From NCBI RefSeq assembly GCF_913773725.1, contig NZ_CAJYGK010000145.1, forward strand, positions 23,211-87,210: DNA of 64,000 nt, given 5' to 3'. Source of the stretch: an uncultured Aquabacterium sp. (GTDB lineage: Bacteria > Pseudomonadota > Gammaproteobacteria > Burkholderiales > Burkholderiaceae_C). The translations under genes were made by a program, and so were the position numbers. The notes beneath the pieces were generated by a model. It saw only the letters and a program-made list of their open reading frames with translations, did no database searches and had not been told where the DNA came from. Position 1 is the stretch's first letter. Each line of letters opens with the position of its first letter. Below, piece after piece: positions 48,253 through 58,301 of the stretch.

Positions 48253-49298
48253 GGTGACGCTCCAGGGAGGGTTGCAGATTCGGGGGCGGCCTGCCGGAAC
48301 ACCCGGCTGGCGGCAAAGTCGGCGACGGTGAGCGTGGCCAGCGCGGCTTCGTCGAGCACGGCGTGGCGTTCGGCAAACAGACGGCTGGCCTGGCGCAGGC
48401 GCGCGCGCTCCAGCGCGTTGCGCACGCTGCGCGCGTTGGCAAAGTGCGGCTGCTCGCGCCGCAGGCTCACGTAATGAGCGAATGCCTCGCGCGCGCCCGG
48501 TCCGAACCGATAGCGCTCGGCATCCAGCATGCGATCGGCAATCTGCAGCAAGTCGGGCGGGTCGTAGTCCGGAAAATCGATGTGGTGCGCGATGCGGCTG
48601 CTCAGACCCGGGTTGGACTGAAAGAAGGTCTGCATGCGGTCGGGGTAGCCCGCCAGGATCACCACGAGGTCATCGCGGTGGTTCTCCATCACCTGCAGCA
48701 GGATCTCGATGGCCTCGGCGCCGTAGTCGCGCTCGTTCTCGGGGCGATAGAGGTAGTAGGCCTCGTCGATGAACAGCACACCGCCCATGGCGCGCCTGAG
48801 CACCTCTTTCGTCTTGGGCGCCGTGTGGCCGATGTACTGGCCCACCAGGTCGTCGCGCGTGACCGACACCAGATGCCCCGTGCGCACATGCCCCAGCCGG
48901 TGCAGGATGGTGGCCATGCGTTGCGCCACCGTGGTCTTGCCTGTGCCCGGGTTGCCGGTGAAGCACATGTGCAGGCTGGGCGTGCCGGTGCCCAGGCCAT
49001 GGGCGGCCCGCAGCCGGTCGATCACCAGCAAGGCCGCCAGCTCGCGCACCTTCTGCTTCACGGGCTGCAGGCCCACCAGCTCGGTGTCCAGCTCGTCCAG
49101 CACCGATTCCACCTGCGTGTCGGCCAGCACCTCGTCCACGGTCCGTGGCGCGCGATCCGGCAGCGCAGGCGCACCGGCTGCATCGGCACCTGGCACGCCA
49201 GGCTGCTGCGGTGACGAAGTCCATGGCTGTTGGGCCTTCGCATCGCGCGGCGCCGCCGGCACCGGCGCCCCGGGCAGCCGGAACACCGGCGCCGTCAT
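48243..49298 (-). CDS. cbbX: red-type RuBisCO activase CbbX
   Basis: A 351-residue AAA+ ATPase that pulls on the C-terminal tail of inhibited red-type RuBisCO to release bound sugar phosphates. Walker A is [20 protein letters not shown], Walker B is [22 protein letters not shown] (split at IDEAYYL), and the pore loop region is [18 protein letters not shown]. The N terminus has a longer, Ala/Pro-rich extension (about 70 residues) than many CbbX proteins. The ATG overlaps the cbbS stop in an ATGA. Confidence 0.95.
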   Translation of the reverse strand: MTAPVFRLPGAPVPAAPRDAKAQQPWTSSPQQPGVPGADAAGAPALPDRAPRTVDEVLADTQVESVLDELDTELVGLQPVKQKVRELAALLVIDRLRAAHGLGTGTPSLHMCFTGNPGTGKTTVAQRMATILHRLGHVRTGHLVSVTRDDLVGQYIGHTAPKTKEVLRRAMGGVLFIDEAYYLYRPENERDYGAEAIEILLQVMENHRDDLVVILAGYPDRMQTFFQSNPGLSSRIAHHIDFPDYDPPDLLQIADRMLDAERYRFGPGAREAFAHYVSLRREQPHFANARSVRNALERARLRQASRLFAERHAVLDEAALATLTVADFAASRVFRQAAPESATLPGASPCR

Positions 49299-49747
49299 GA
49301 GGTGGCCCCGGCTCCGTAACGCTCACCTTCAGGCCGCTCGGCCTCGTAGCCGCGCACGGTATAGCGCTGCATGCGGCCCCAACCTTCGGCGCGCACCAGT
49401 CCGAAGCCCGCTTCGGATGCGGGCCGCTGCACGATGAAGCTCATCGTGATGGACTCGATGCCGCGTGTGGCGTTGAACGCCACCAGCCGGATGTAGTACT
49501 GGGGAAAGGTCGCGCGGCATTCGCCCAGCACCTGCATCACGCCGGCCGCGTCTTCCAGGTCGAACATCGGCATGCCGAACATCTCCCAGTAGGTGTTGCG
49601 CGGATGCGGGTCGTCGGTGTATTCCACGCTCCACGCGTGGCCCTGGCGCAAGCCCCACTGGATCTGCAGGCGGATCTCGTCGTCGCTCAGGTCGGGCAGG
49701 AAGCTGAACTGGCCCTGGGTGAGCCGGCCGGTCGGGTTGGTCATCAT
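49295..49747 (-). CDS. cbbS: RuBisCO small subunit
   Basis: A 150-residue form IC small subunit: [60 protein letters not shown] and [19 protein letters not shown] are standard. The C-terminal extension typical of red-type subunits (a beta hairpin filling the central channel) is present. It lies 15 bases after cbbL, and its stop overlaps cbbX. Confidence 0.97.
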   Translation of the reverse strand: MMTNPTGRLTQGQFSFLPDLSDDEIRLQIQWGLRQGHAWSVEYTDDPHPRNTYWEMFGMPMFDLEDAAGVMQVLGECRATFPQYYIRLVAFNATRGIESITMSFIVQRPASEAGFGLVRAEGWGRMQRYTVRGYEAERPEGERYGAGATS

Positions 49748-49762
49748 GGCGTGCGCTCCGGG

Positions 49763-51260
<1,498 letters not shown>

Positions 51261-51283
51261 CCGACTGTAGGAAGCGAGGTCGC

Positions 51284-51296
51284 TAAGGTAAATTCA
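51284..51296 (-). promoter_or_regulatory. CbbR-type (TNA-N7-TNA) site upstream of cbbL
   Basis: On the minus strand TGAATTTACCTTA matches the TNA-N7-TNA half-site pattern described for CbbR, 55-67 bases before the cbbL start. The motif is short and loose, so it is supported mainly by position and by the cbbR gene nearby. Confidence 0.45.
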
Positions 51297-51339
51297 GTTT
51301 TTCTTTTCAGCCAGTTCAGCAATCACTTAACAAACCACC

Positions 51340-52737
51340 TCACGCAGGTGACGCTTCCGCGTTCTGAGGAACCAGCAACTTGGCCACCAGGGCACCGGCG
51401 TACCGGGCGTCGAGCGGAATGCGCACGTGCAGCGGGCTGCCGGGTGCCGCGGTGATCGGATCGCCGTCCATGTTGCGCATGGCGTCCAGCCGGAACTGCA
51501 GGTTGCCCTTCGGGTGGATGATCTCCAGCGTGTCGCCCACATCGAAGCGGTTCTTGACCTCGACCTCGGCCCAGCCATCGGTACCCGTTTCACGCACTTC
51601 GGCCACGAACTGGCTGCGGTGGAACTGCGAGTGCCCGGTGATGTAGTTCTGGTAGTCCTGGGCCGGGCGGCGCTGCAGGAAGCCGCTGGTGTAGCCGCGG
51701 TTGGCCATGCCTTCGAGCTGCAGCAGCAGGTCGGGGTTGAACGGCCGGCCAGCCACGGCATCGTCGATGGCCTGACGATAGACCTGGGCCACGCGCGCCA
51801 CGTAATACAGCGACTTGGTGCGGCCTTCGACCTTGAGCGAATCGACCCCGATCTCGGCCAGGCGCGCCACATGCTCGACGGCCCGCAGGTCCTTCGAGTT
51901 CATGATGTAGGTGCCGTGCTCGTCTTCCATGATGGGCATGAGCTCGCCCGGGCGCTCGGCTTCTTCCAGCAGGTAGACCCGGTCGGCCGCCGGGTGGCGC
52001 TTGCCGTCGCCGCAGCCCGAGAAGGCCTTTTCGGCGGCTTCCTGCTCGCGGGCAAAGTTGAAGTCGCCTTCCAGCTTCAGCGGCACCGCCTCGCCGGTGT
52101 CCGACTGCTCGGTGGCGCCATGGGTCTTGTACTCCCAGCGGCAGGCGTTGGTGCAGGTGCCCTGGTTCGGGTCGCGGCGGTTGAAGTAGCCCGACAGCAG
52201 GCAGCGGCCAGAGTAGGCAATGCACAGCGCGCCGTGCACGAACACCTCCAGCTCCATGTCTGGGCATTCCTGGCGGATCTGCTCGATCTCGTCCAGGCTC
52301 AGCTCGCGGGACAGGATGATGCGCTGCACCCCCACCTTGCCCCAGAACTTCACGGAGGCGTGGTTGACCGTGTTGGCCTGCACCGACAGGTGGATGGGCA
52401 CCTCGGGCCACTTCTCGCGCACCATCATGATCAGGCCCGGGTCGGCCATGATCAGGCCATCGGGCTTCATCGCGATCACGGGCTCGATGTCCCGCAGATA
52501 GGTGCGCACCTTGTCGTTGTGCGGCAGCAGGTTGCTGGTAACGTAGAACTTCTTGCCGCGCGCGCGAGCCTCTTCGATACCCTGCTGCAACTGTTCCAGG
52601 CGGAACTCGTTGTTGCGGGCACGCAGGCTGTAGCGCGGCTGGCCGGCGTAGATCGCATCGGCGCCAAAGTCATAGGCGGCGCGCATCTTGTCGAGCGAGC
52701 CGGCGGGCAGGAGCAGTTCGGGGGCTGGGCGTTTCAC
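51340..52737 (-). CDS. trhP: U32 family protein, tRNA hydroxylation protein TrhP-like (YegQ)
   Basis: A 465-residue member of the peptidase U32 family. The family signature EVFVHGALCIAYSGRC is clear, with further Cys in NQGTCTNACRWEY, and the N terminus (PELLLPAGSLDKMRAAYDFG) and FYVTSNLLPHNDKVRTYL match E. coli YegQ/TrhP throughout. TrhP and its relatives are needed for prephenate-dependent hydroxylation of wobble uridine in tRNA, and protease activity is doubtful. Cys residues may hold an iron-sulfur cluster. It sits between the RuBisCO operon and cbbR, on the same strand as cbbL, with no obvious functional link. Confidence 0.9.
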   Translation of the reverse strand: MKRPAPELLLPAGSLDKMRAAYDFGADAIYAGQPRYSLRARNNEFRLEQLQQGIEEARARGKKFYVTSNLLPHNDKVRTYLRDIEPVIAMKPDGLIMADPGLIMMVREKWPEVPIHLSVQANTVNHASVKFWGKVGVQRIILSRELSLDEIEQIRQECPDMELEVFVHGALCIAYSGRCLLSGYFNRRDPNQGTCTNACRWEYKTHGATEQSDTGEAVPLKLEGDFNFAREQEAAEKAFSGCGDGKRHPAADRVYLLEEAERPGELMPIMEDEHGTYIMNSKDLRAVEHVARLAEIGVDSLKVEGRTKSLYYVARVAQVYRQAIDDAVAGRPFNPDLLLQLEGMANRGYTSGFLQRRPAQDYQNYITGHSQFHRSQFVAEVRETGTDGWAEVEVKNRFDVGDTLEIIHPKGNLQFRLDAMRNMDGDPITAAPGSPLHVRIPLDARYAGALVAKLLVPQNAEASPA

Positions 52738-52827
52738 GGGCGGTATTGTCGCTGTTCGCGGGTCTCACGGCATCCCCCGGCGCGATCCCCCCACCCCACC
52801 ACCGCGTATTCACCTCGCTTCCACCGC

Positions 52828-53787
52828 ATGCGCAGCGTCACCTTTCGTCAACTCCGCGTCTTCACCGAGGTCGCGCGGCACCTGAGCTTTGCACGCGCCG
52901 CCGAGGCCCTGCACCTCACGCCGCCAGCCGTGACCATGCAGGTCAAGGAGCTGGAAGGCCACGTGGGCCTGCCGCTGTTCGAGCGCCAGGGGCGCCAGGT
53001 GCAGCTCACGATGGCGGGCGAGTACTTTCTGGTCTACGCGCGCCGGCTGCTGTCCACCCTGAAGGACGCGGAAAACGTCATGGCCCGCTTCCGCAAGGTG
53101 GAAACCGGCGTGCTGACCATCGGCCTGCTGAGCACCGCCGGCTACTTCCTGCCCGCGCTGCTGGCGCGCTTCCAGGCCGAGCACCCCGGCATCGACGTGC
53201 GGCTGGACGTCACGCGCGACCTGAGCAAGCTGCTGGACCGCCTGCATGGCAACGAGATCGACCTGGCCGTGATGGGCCGCCCCCCGCGCGAGGTGGCCAT
53301 GCGGGCTGAGCCCTTTGCCGCCCACCCCATGGTGTTCGTGTGCGCGCCGGGCCACCCGCTGCTGGGCGTGGGCCACCCGCCGCTCGACGCGCTGGTGCGC
53401 CACCCGCTGATCGTGCGCGAGCCCGGAGCCGAGGTGCGCGCGGCGCTGGACGCCTACCTGCGCGAACACCGGCTCGACCCGCGCGTGGCCATGACCATAC
53501 CCAGCAACGAGACGCTGAAGGCCTCGGTGATGGCGGGCATGGGCATCGGCTTTCTGTCGTTGCACGCGGTGGCCAGCGAACTGCGGGCGGGCCTGCTGCA
53601 CGTGGTCGAGTTCGAAGACACGCCGGTGGTGCGCACCTGGAACATCGTGCACGAGGCCTCGAAGGTGTTGTCGCCGGCTGCCGAGGCCTTCCGCTACTTC
53701 CTGCTGGACGAGGCCGAGGCTCTGCTGGCCGCGCAGGCCGAGGCGCTGCTGGGCCAGCCGATCAAGGCTGCGATCGAGTCCCGCTGA
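52828..53787 (+). CDS. cbbR: LysR family regulator of CO2 fixation, CbbR
   Basis: A 319-residue LysR regulator. The helix-turn-helix is FTEVARHLSFARAAEALHLT then PPAVTMQVKELEGHVGLPLF. The effector domain carries sequences typical of CbbR (TIGLLSTAGYFLPALLARF, DLAVMGRPPREVAMR, SNETLKASVMAGMGIGFLSL). CbbR activates cbb operons in response to metabolites such as NADPH or RuBP. It usually lies directly divergent from cbbL, but here trhP intervenes, so cbbR is divergent from trhP and 1.6 kb from its presumed target. The open frame upstream to 51427 is spurious. Its 3' end overlaps convergent pqqE by 26 bases. Confidence 0.88.
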   Translation: MRSVTFRQLRVFTEVARHLSFARAAEALHLTPPAVTMQVKELEGHVGLPLFERQGRQVQLTMAGEYFLVYARRLLSTLKDAENVMARFRKVETGVLTIGLLSTAGYFLPALLARFQAEHPGIDVRLDVTRDLSKLLDRLHGNEIDLAVMGRPPREVAMRAEPFAAHPMVFVCAPGHPLLGVGHPPLDALVRHPLIVREPGAEVRAALDAYLREHRLDPRVAMTIPSNETLKASVMAGMGIGFLSLHAVASELRAGLLHVVEFEDTPVVRTWNIVHEASKVLSPAAEAFRYFLLDEAEALLAAQAEALLGQPIKAAIESR

Positions 53788-54934
53788 GCGCGAGCGAGGC
53801 CTTCGGGTCGCGGAACACCAGCGGCTGCTCGCGCACACCGGCTTCGGCCTGCGCAACGGCCTGCTCGATCAGGTAATGGTGCGGCGACAGGCTGCACACC
53901 GGGTCGGCCGCGGCCGGGTCCTGCGCGAGCATGTAGGCTTGGCAGCGGCACCCACCCAGGTCCTTTTCCTTCTCGGGGCAGGTACGGCACGGGTCTTTCA
54001 TCCAGCCGTCGCCCCGGTAGCGGTTGAAGCCTTCGGACGCGTACCAGATGGACTCGATCGACTGCTCGCGCACATTCGGAAAGGCCAGCCCGGGCAGCAT
54101 CTTCGCGGTGTGGCATGGCAAGGCGGTGCCATCGGGCGTGACAGTCAGGAAGACATTGCCCCAGCCATTCATGCACTTCTTGGGCCGGTCTCCGTGGTAG
54201 TCGGGCACGACGAAGAAGAGGCGCATGCGGTCGCCGAGCTTCTCGCGCCAGGCCTGGGTGGTGCGCTCGGCGGCTTCCAGCTGCGCGCGGGTGGGCAGTA
54301 GCTGCGCGCGGTTCAGATGGGCCCATGAGTAGTACTGGCTGTTGGCCAGCTCCATGTACTCGGCACCCAGCGCGTCGCCCATCGCGATGATCTCGCCGAT
54401 GTGGTCGATGTTCAGACGGTGCAGCACCACGTTCATCACCATCGGGTAGCCATGGGCCTTGATCAGGCCGGCCACCTTCTGCTTGAGCTCGAAGGTCTTG
54501 GTGCTGGACAGGAAATCGTTGACCTCGCGCGTGGCGTCCTGAAACGACAGCTGGATGTGGTCCAGACCGGCGGCCTTGAGCGCGGCAATGCGCGACTCGG
54601 TCAGGCCCACGCCCGATGTGAGCAGGTTGGTGTAGAAGCCCAGGCGGTGTGCCTCGGCCACGATGGCTTCGAGGTCGTCACGCACCAGCGGCTCGCCGCC
54701 CGACAAGCCGAGCTGCACGCTGCCGGCGGCGCGGGCCTCGCGCAACACGCGGAACCAGTCTTCGGTGCTCAGCTCCTGCTCGGGCGTGGTCTGCGCAAAG
54801 TCCACCGGGTTGTAGCAGAACACACAGTGCAGCGGGCAGCGGTAGGTCAGCTCGGCCAGCAGCCAGAGCGGCGGGCCGGGGCGCGGCGCGGCAGCCGAAG
54901 GCCGGTCGGGCGCGGCCGTCATGTCGACGCTCAT
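53762..54934 (-). CDS. pqqE: PqqA peptide cyclase (radical SAM)
   Basis: A 390-residue radical SAM enzyme that forms the Glu-Tyr carbon-carbon bond in PqqA. The SAM cluster motif is CPLHCVFC in ELTYRCPLHCVFCYNPVDF. SPASM auxiliary-cluster cysteines appear as CMNGWGN, LPCHTAKML and CRTCPEKEKDLGGCRCQAY. The family start MSVDMTAAPDRP at 54934 overlaps the pqqD stop in an ATGA, so the longer open frame is not used. It is the last gene of pqqABCDE and overlaps the end of convergent cbbR. Confidence 0.96.
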   Translation of the reverse strand: MSVDMTAAPDRPSAAAPRPGPPLWLLAELTYRCPLHCVFCYNPVDFAQTTPEQELSTEDWFRVLREARAAGSVQLGLSGGEPLVRDDLEAIVAEAHRLGFYTNLLTSGVGLTESRIAALKAAGLDHIQLSFQDATREVNDFLSSTKTFELKQKVAGLIKAHGYPMVMNVVLHRLNIDHIGEIIAMGDALGAEYMELANSQYYSWAHLNRAQLLPTRAQLEAAERTTQAWREKLGDRMRLFFVVPDYHGDRPKKCMNGWGNVFLTVTPDGTALPCHTAKMLPGLAFPNVREQSIESIWYASEGFNRYRGDGWMKDPCRTCPEKEKDLGGCRCQAYMLAQDPAAADPVCSLSPHHYLIEQAVAQAEAGVREQPLVFRDPKASLALSGTRSQP

Positions 54935-55242
54935 GCGGGCACCACCGGCGTGATGTCCAGCCAACGCTGGGCCCGCGCCATGTCGACAAAGGCCAGCACG
55001 TCGGCCTGCAAGCCCGTGGTCTGGAAGGCCTGCTCCAGCTCGGTCACGATGGCCTGCACGCTTCGCTCGCCATCGCAGCGCTGCATGATCTCGCCCGCGC
55101 TGCGGTTCAGCTTGATCATGCCCTCGGGGTAGAGCAGCACCCAGGCATCCTGGGCCGCCTCCCATTGCAGCCGATAAGGCGCGCGCACGCGGGGTGTGTC
55201 GTCCGGCGCGGTCTGTGTGGCAGGCAGGTTGGCGTGGCTCAT
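54931..55242 (-). CDS. pqqD: PQQ biosynthesis peptide chaperone PqqD
   Basis: A 103-residue protein that binds PqqA and presents it to PqqE. The conserved core (RLQWEAAQDAWVLLYPEGMI, KLNRSAGEIMQRCDGERSV) fits PqqD. It is encoded separately from pqqC, unlike the pqqCD fusions of some methylotrophs. The N-terminal extension (MSHANLPATQTAPDDTPRV) is somewhat longer than usual. Confidence 0.95.
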   Translation of the reverse strand: MSHANLPATQTAPDDTPRVRAPYRLQWEAAQDAWVLLYPEGMIKLNRSAGEIMQRCDGERSVQAIVTELEQAFQTTGLQADVLAFVDMARAQRWLDITPVVPA

Positions 55243-55258
55243 GCTGTCGTGTCCGGTG

Positions 55259-56026
55259 TCAGGCCCGCGGCCCGGTGATCTCGACCTTGCACTGGCTCAG
55301 CATGATGGCGTCGGCCAGCGCCCACAGCACATCGAGCTTGAACTGCAGGATCTCGAGCGCGCGCTCCTGCAGCGCACGCGTCTGGCTGAAATAGTCGAGC
55401 GTGAAGCGCAGGCCATGCTGCACATCGCGCCGGGCCTGGGTCAGGCGGTTGCGGAAGTACTGCAGGCCCTCCGCCTTGATCCATGGGTAGGCCTCGGGCC
55501 ACAGGTCCAGCCGCTGCTGGTGGATGTGCGGGGCAAACAGTTCGGTCAGGCTGGATGCGATGGCCTCCTGCCAGGGCTGCTGCCGCGCGAAGTTCACATA
55601 GGCGTTGACCGCGAAGCGTGCGGCCGGGGCCACCAGGCGCTCGGACACGACGTCGTCGCGGGTCAGGCCCACGGCCTCGCCCAGACGGATCCACGCCTCG
55701 ATGCCGCCTTCTTCACGCACGCCGTCCACCTGGCGCCCGTCGTGATCGAGGATGCGCTCGATCCACTCGCGCCGGATCTCGCGATCCGGGCAGTTCGACA
55801 GAATGGCCGCGTCCTTGATGGGAATGGCCACCTGGTACAGATAGCGATTGGCCACCCAGCCCTGCATCTGCTTCTGAGTGAGCTTGCCCTCGGCCATCAT
55901 CACGTGGAAGGGATGGTGGATGTGGTAGCTGGTGCCCTTCTCGCGCAGGCGGGCTTCGAACTCGTCGGCCGACCAGCGTGGCCGGCCATCGTCGACCCAA
56001 TGGGCCTGGTGGTGCGTGTGGCTCAC
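55259..56026 (-). CDS. pqqC: pyrroloquinoline-quinone synthase PqqC
   Basis: A 255-residue cofactorless oxidase catalysing the last step, ring closure and eight-electron oxidation to PQQ. Conserved parts are [52 protein letters not shown] and [14 protein letters not shown]. The start is a GTG at 56026 that overlaps the pqqB TGA (GTGA), giving the normal family N terminus ([13 protein letters not shown]). The larger open frame upstream belongs to pqqB in another frame. Confidence 0.96.
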   Translation of the reverse strand: MSHTHHQAHWVDDGRPRWSADEFEARLREKGTSYHIHHPFHVMMAEGKLTQKQMQGWVANRYLYQVAIPIKDAAILSNCPDREIRREWIERILDHDGRQVDGVREEGGIEAWIRLGEAVGLTRDDVVSERLVAPAARFAVNAYVNFARQQPWQEAIASSLTELFAPHIHQQRLDLWPEAYPWIKAEGLQYFRNRLTQARRDVQHGLRFTLDYFSQTRALQERALEILQFKLDVLWALADAIMLSQCKVEITGPRA

Positions 56027-56940
56027 AGAATGATCTCCATGCCGTCTTCGGCCACCTCGACGCCGCGGCGGGCCAGTTCGGCGCGCTCGGGGCTGTCCTC
56101 GTCGAGGATGGGGTTGGTGTTGTTGATGTGGATGAGCACCTTGCGCGTCGTGGCGGGCAGGCGGTCGAGCCAGGCCAGCATGCCGTCCTCGCCGCTCAGC
56201 GGCATGTGGCCCATGGCACGGGCAGTGCGCGTGGACGCACCCAGGCGGATCATCTCGTCGTCCGTCCACAGTGTGCCGTCCACCAGCACGCAGTCGGCCT
56301 GCTGCATGGCGGCCCACACATGGGGCTCCATCTGCCCGAGGCCGGGCGCGTAGAACAGGCTGCGGCCGCTGCGCGCATCACGAACCAGCATCCCGGCGTT
56401 GTCGCCCGGGTCGGGCTGATCGCGGCGGGGCGAGTAAGGCGGGGCGTTCGACAGCAGAGGCAGCGCCTGCAGGCGCAGGCCGGGCAGGCGGTCGATGGCA
56501 AAGCCGGCCTCGTCCAGCGGCATCGCGTGCCACGCCACGCCGCTGTAGTGCGACAGCACCTGGAACAGCGGGTTGCCGCCCATCAGGTCGCTGCGCACCG
56601 GCGCCGTGCACCAGATGGCCCACGGCTGGCGGTGCTCGCGCAGCATGTAGAGGCCGGTGGTGTGATCGATCTGCGCGTCCATCAGCACGATGGCCTCGAT
56701 GGCGGTGTCGCGCAGGGCGCGGCCCGGTTGCAGCGCTGGAAACTCGCGCAGCTGCTGCAGGATGTCGGGCGAGGCATTGAACAGCAGCCAGCGTTCGTCA
56801 TCGGCGCTGACGGCAATCGAAGACTGGGTGCGCGCCTTGGTTCGCACAGTGCCTTCGCGCCAGCCGCGGCAGTTGTGGCAGTTGCAGTTCCACTGCGGAA
56901 AGCCACCACCGGCGGCGCTGCCCAGAATGCGGATTTTCAC
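56023..56940 (-). CDS. pqqB: PQQ biosynthesis protein PqqB
   Basis: A 305-residue metallo-beta-lactamase-fold protein, described as a hydroxylase acting on the Glu-Tyr-derived intermediate. The N terminus [20 protein letters not shown] and [13 protein letters not shown] (with zinc Cys residues) are hallmark sequences; [18 protein letters not shown] and [18 protein letters not shown] hold metal-site residues. It follows pqqA after 68 bases containing a strong hairpin and overlaps pqqC by four bases. Confidence 0.96.
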   Translation of the reverse strand: MKIRILGSAAGGGFPQWNCNCHNCRGWREGTVRTKARTQSSIAVSADDERWLLFNASPDILQQLREFPALQPGRALRDTAIEAIVLMDAQIDHTTGLYMLREHRQPWAIWCTAPVRSDLMGGNPLFQVLSHYSGVAWHAMPLDEAGFAIDRLPGLRLQALPLLSNAPPYSPRRDQPDPGDNAGMLVRDARSGRSLFYAPGLGQMEPHVWAAMQQADCVLVDGTLWTDDEMIRLGASTRTARAMGHMPLSGEDGMLAWLDRLPATTRKVLIHINNTNPILDEDSPERAELARRGVEVAEDGMEIIL

Positions 56941-56958
56941 AGAAGGGAATCCGGTTCA

Positions 56959-56989
56959 GGTGCGCCAGTGCCGTGGCAGCCGGCGCACC
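56959..56989 (-). promoter_or_regulatory. hairpin between pqqA and pqqB
   Basis: On the minus strand GGTGCGCC and GGCGCACC form a perfect 8-base stem around a 15-base loop. No T tract follows. It probably acts as a partial terminator, stabiliser or processing site that keeps pqqA mRNA more abundant than pqqBCDE, as reported for other pqq operons. Confidence 0.6.
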
Positions 56990-57008
56990 AGGTTCGCCGA
57001 GCCGAAGC

Positions 57009-57083
57009 TCAGCGGTTGGCGATGTACATCGTGATTTCGAAGCCAAAGCGCAGGTCGGTGGCGGCAGGGGTTTCCCAGGTCAT
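57009..57083 (-). CDS. pqqA: PQQ precursor peptide PqqA
   Basis: A 24-residue peptide, MTWETPAATDLRFGF then EITMYIANR. Glu16 and Tyr20, the pair joined to become PQQ, are in the obligatory E-x3-Y spacing. AAAGGAG stands eight bases before the ATG. The peptide is bound by PqqD, crosslinked by PqqE and excised by a protease (PqqF/G or a substitute) not encoded here. The region upstream (57084-57299) is shared with the divergent peptidase gene and contains CACACCGTGTG (57237-57247), a possible operator. Confidence 0.95.
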   Translation of the reverse strand: MTWETPAATDLRFGFEITMYIANR

Positions 57084-57299
57084 GAGCAAGTCTCCTTTGA
57101 GGGGTGGCGAGCGAATTGGTCATCCGCCCGGGCCATCACGGCGTGACGGCTGAACTCACTGTAGGGCGCGCGCGGCACGGCCACCATCACGGCTTACCTG
57201 CACCTCCGCTCATGAATTTCTGGAGTTCCTTTCTGACACACCGTGTGACACCCCCGTGGAACACCGCCACCTTGCACGGCGCGCTGCTAGCATCGCACC

Positions 57300-58301
57300 A
57301 TGTCCGTGCCTCCTTCCCTTTCTCCGAACGACGGGCAACCGCTCGCTTCAGGCTGGCTGGACGTCGGTGACGGCCATCGACTCTGGTGGTCGCGCCATGG
57401 CACGCCCGGCGGACACCCCGCCGTGGTCCTGCATGGCGGCCCGGGCAGTGGCAGCAGCACCCGCCACCTCGCGTTCTTCGACCTGACGCGCTGGGACGTC
57501 ACCCTGTTCGATCAGCGTGGATGCGGGCAATCGGAGCCGCTGGGCTGCATTGAGCACAACACCCTGCCCCACCTGGTGGCCGACGTGGAAGCGTTGCGCC
57601 GTCATCTGGGGCTGCCCGCCTGGCTGCTGGTGGGCGGCTCGTGGGGGGCCACCCTGGCGCTGGCGTATGTGGCGCGTCACCGCGCGTCGTGCCGGGGCGT
57701 CCTGCTGCGGGGCACCTTTCTGGGCGATGCGGCCGACCTCGCGTGGTTCCTGCACGGCGCTCGCGCACTGCGGCCTGAAACGCACACCGACTTCACCCAG
57801 GGCCAGCCGGTGCACACCCTGCTGGATCAGTACCACGTGGCCATCCACCACGGCACACCGGACCAGGCACGCGCCGCGCTGCGCCGATGGTTGAGCTGGG
57901 AAGCCGCGCTGGAGTCGCCCCTGCAAGAGGCGGGGCCGACCGTCACACTGCCCGCGGAAGGCAGCCCGGAGGCTGCGCGCCTGCTGGCACGCGCTCGCAT
58001 CCAGACCCACTACCTGCTGCATGGCTGCTTTCTGCCGCCGGATGGCCTGCTGGCGCAGGCCCACGCCTTGTCCACGCTGCCCTGCGCGGTGCTTCACGGC
58101 CGGCAAGATCTGGTGTGCCGCCCGCTCAACGGCTGGGCCGTTCACAAGACGTGGCCGGGCAGCGTGATGCACTGGGTCACCGAGGCCGGACATGCCCCCT
58201 TCCATCCCGCCATGGAGCGCGCCATGAGACACCAGCTGGCCCACTTTGCTGAATGCGGCCGCTTTGCCGTTCTGCCGCACACGCCGAAAGAAACCGCATG
58301 A
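57300..58301 (+). CDS. pip: proline iminopeptidase-like alpha/beta hydrolase (S33)
   Basis: A 333-residue serine hydrolase. HGGPGSGSS (oxyanion region), FDQRGCGQSEP and the nucleophile elbow VGGSWGATLALAYV are characteristic of prolyl aminopeptidases; the acid and base are likely in LHGRQDLVCRP and VTEAGHAPFHP. It would release N-terminal proline from peptides in the cytoplasm. The 3' end overlaps the sensor kinase start in an ATGA, so the peptidase is translationally coupled to a two-component system. An esterase or other S33 activity cannot be excluded. Confidence 0.88.
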   Translation: MSVPPSLSPNDGQPLASGWLDVGDGHRLWWSRHGTPGGHPAVVLHGGPGSGSSTRHLAFFDLTRWDVTLFDQRGCGQSEPLGCIEHNTLPHLVADVEALRRHLGLPAWLLVGGSWGATLALAYVARHRASCRGVLLRGTFLGDAADLAWFLHGARALRPETHTDFTQGQPVHTLLDQYHVAIHHGTPDQARAALRRWLSWEAALESPLQEAGPTVTLPAEGSPEAARLLARARIQTHYLLHGCFLPPDGLLAQAHALSTLPCAVLHGRQDLVCRPLNGWAVHKTWPGSVMHWVTEAGHAPFHPAMERAMRHQLAHFAECGRFAVLPHTPKETA

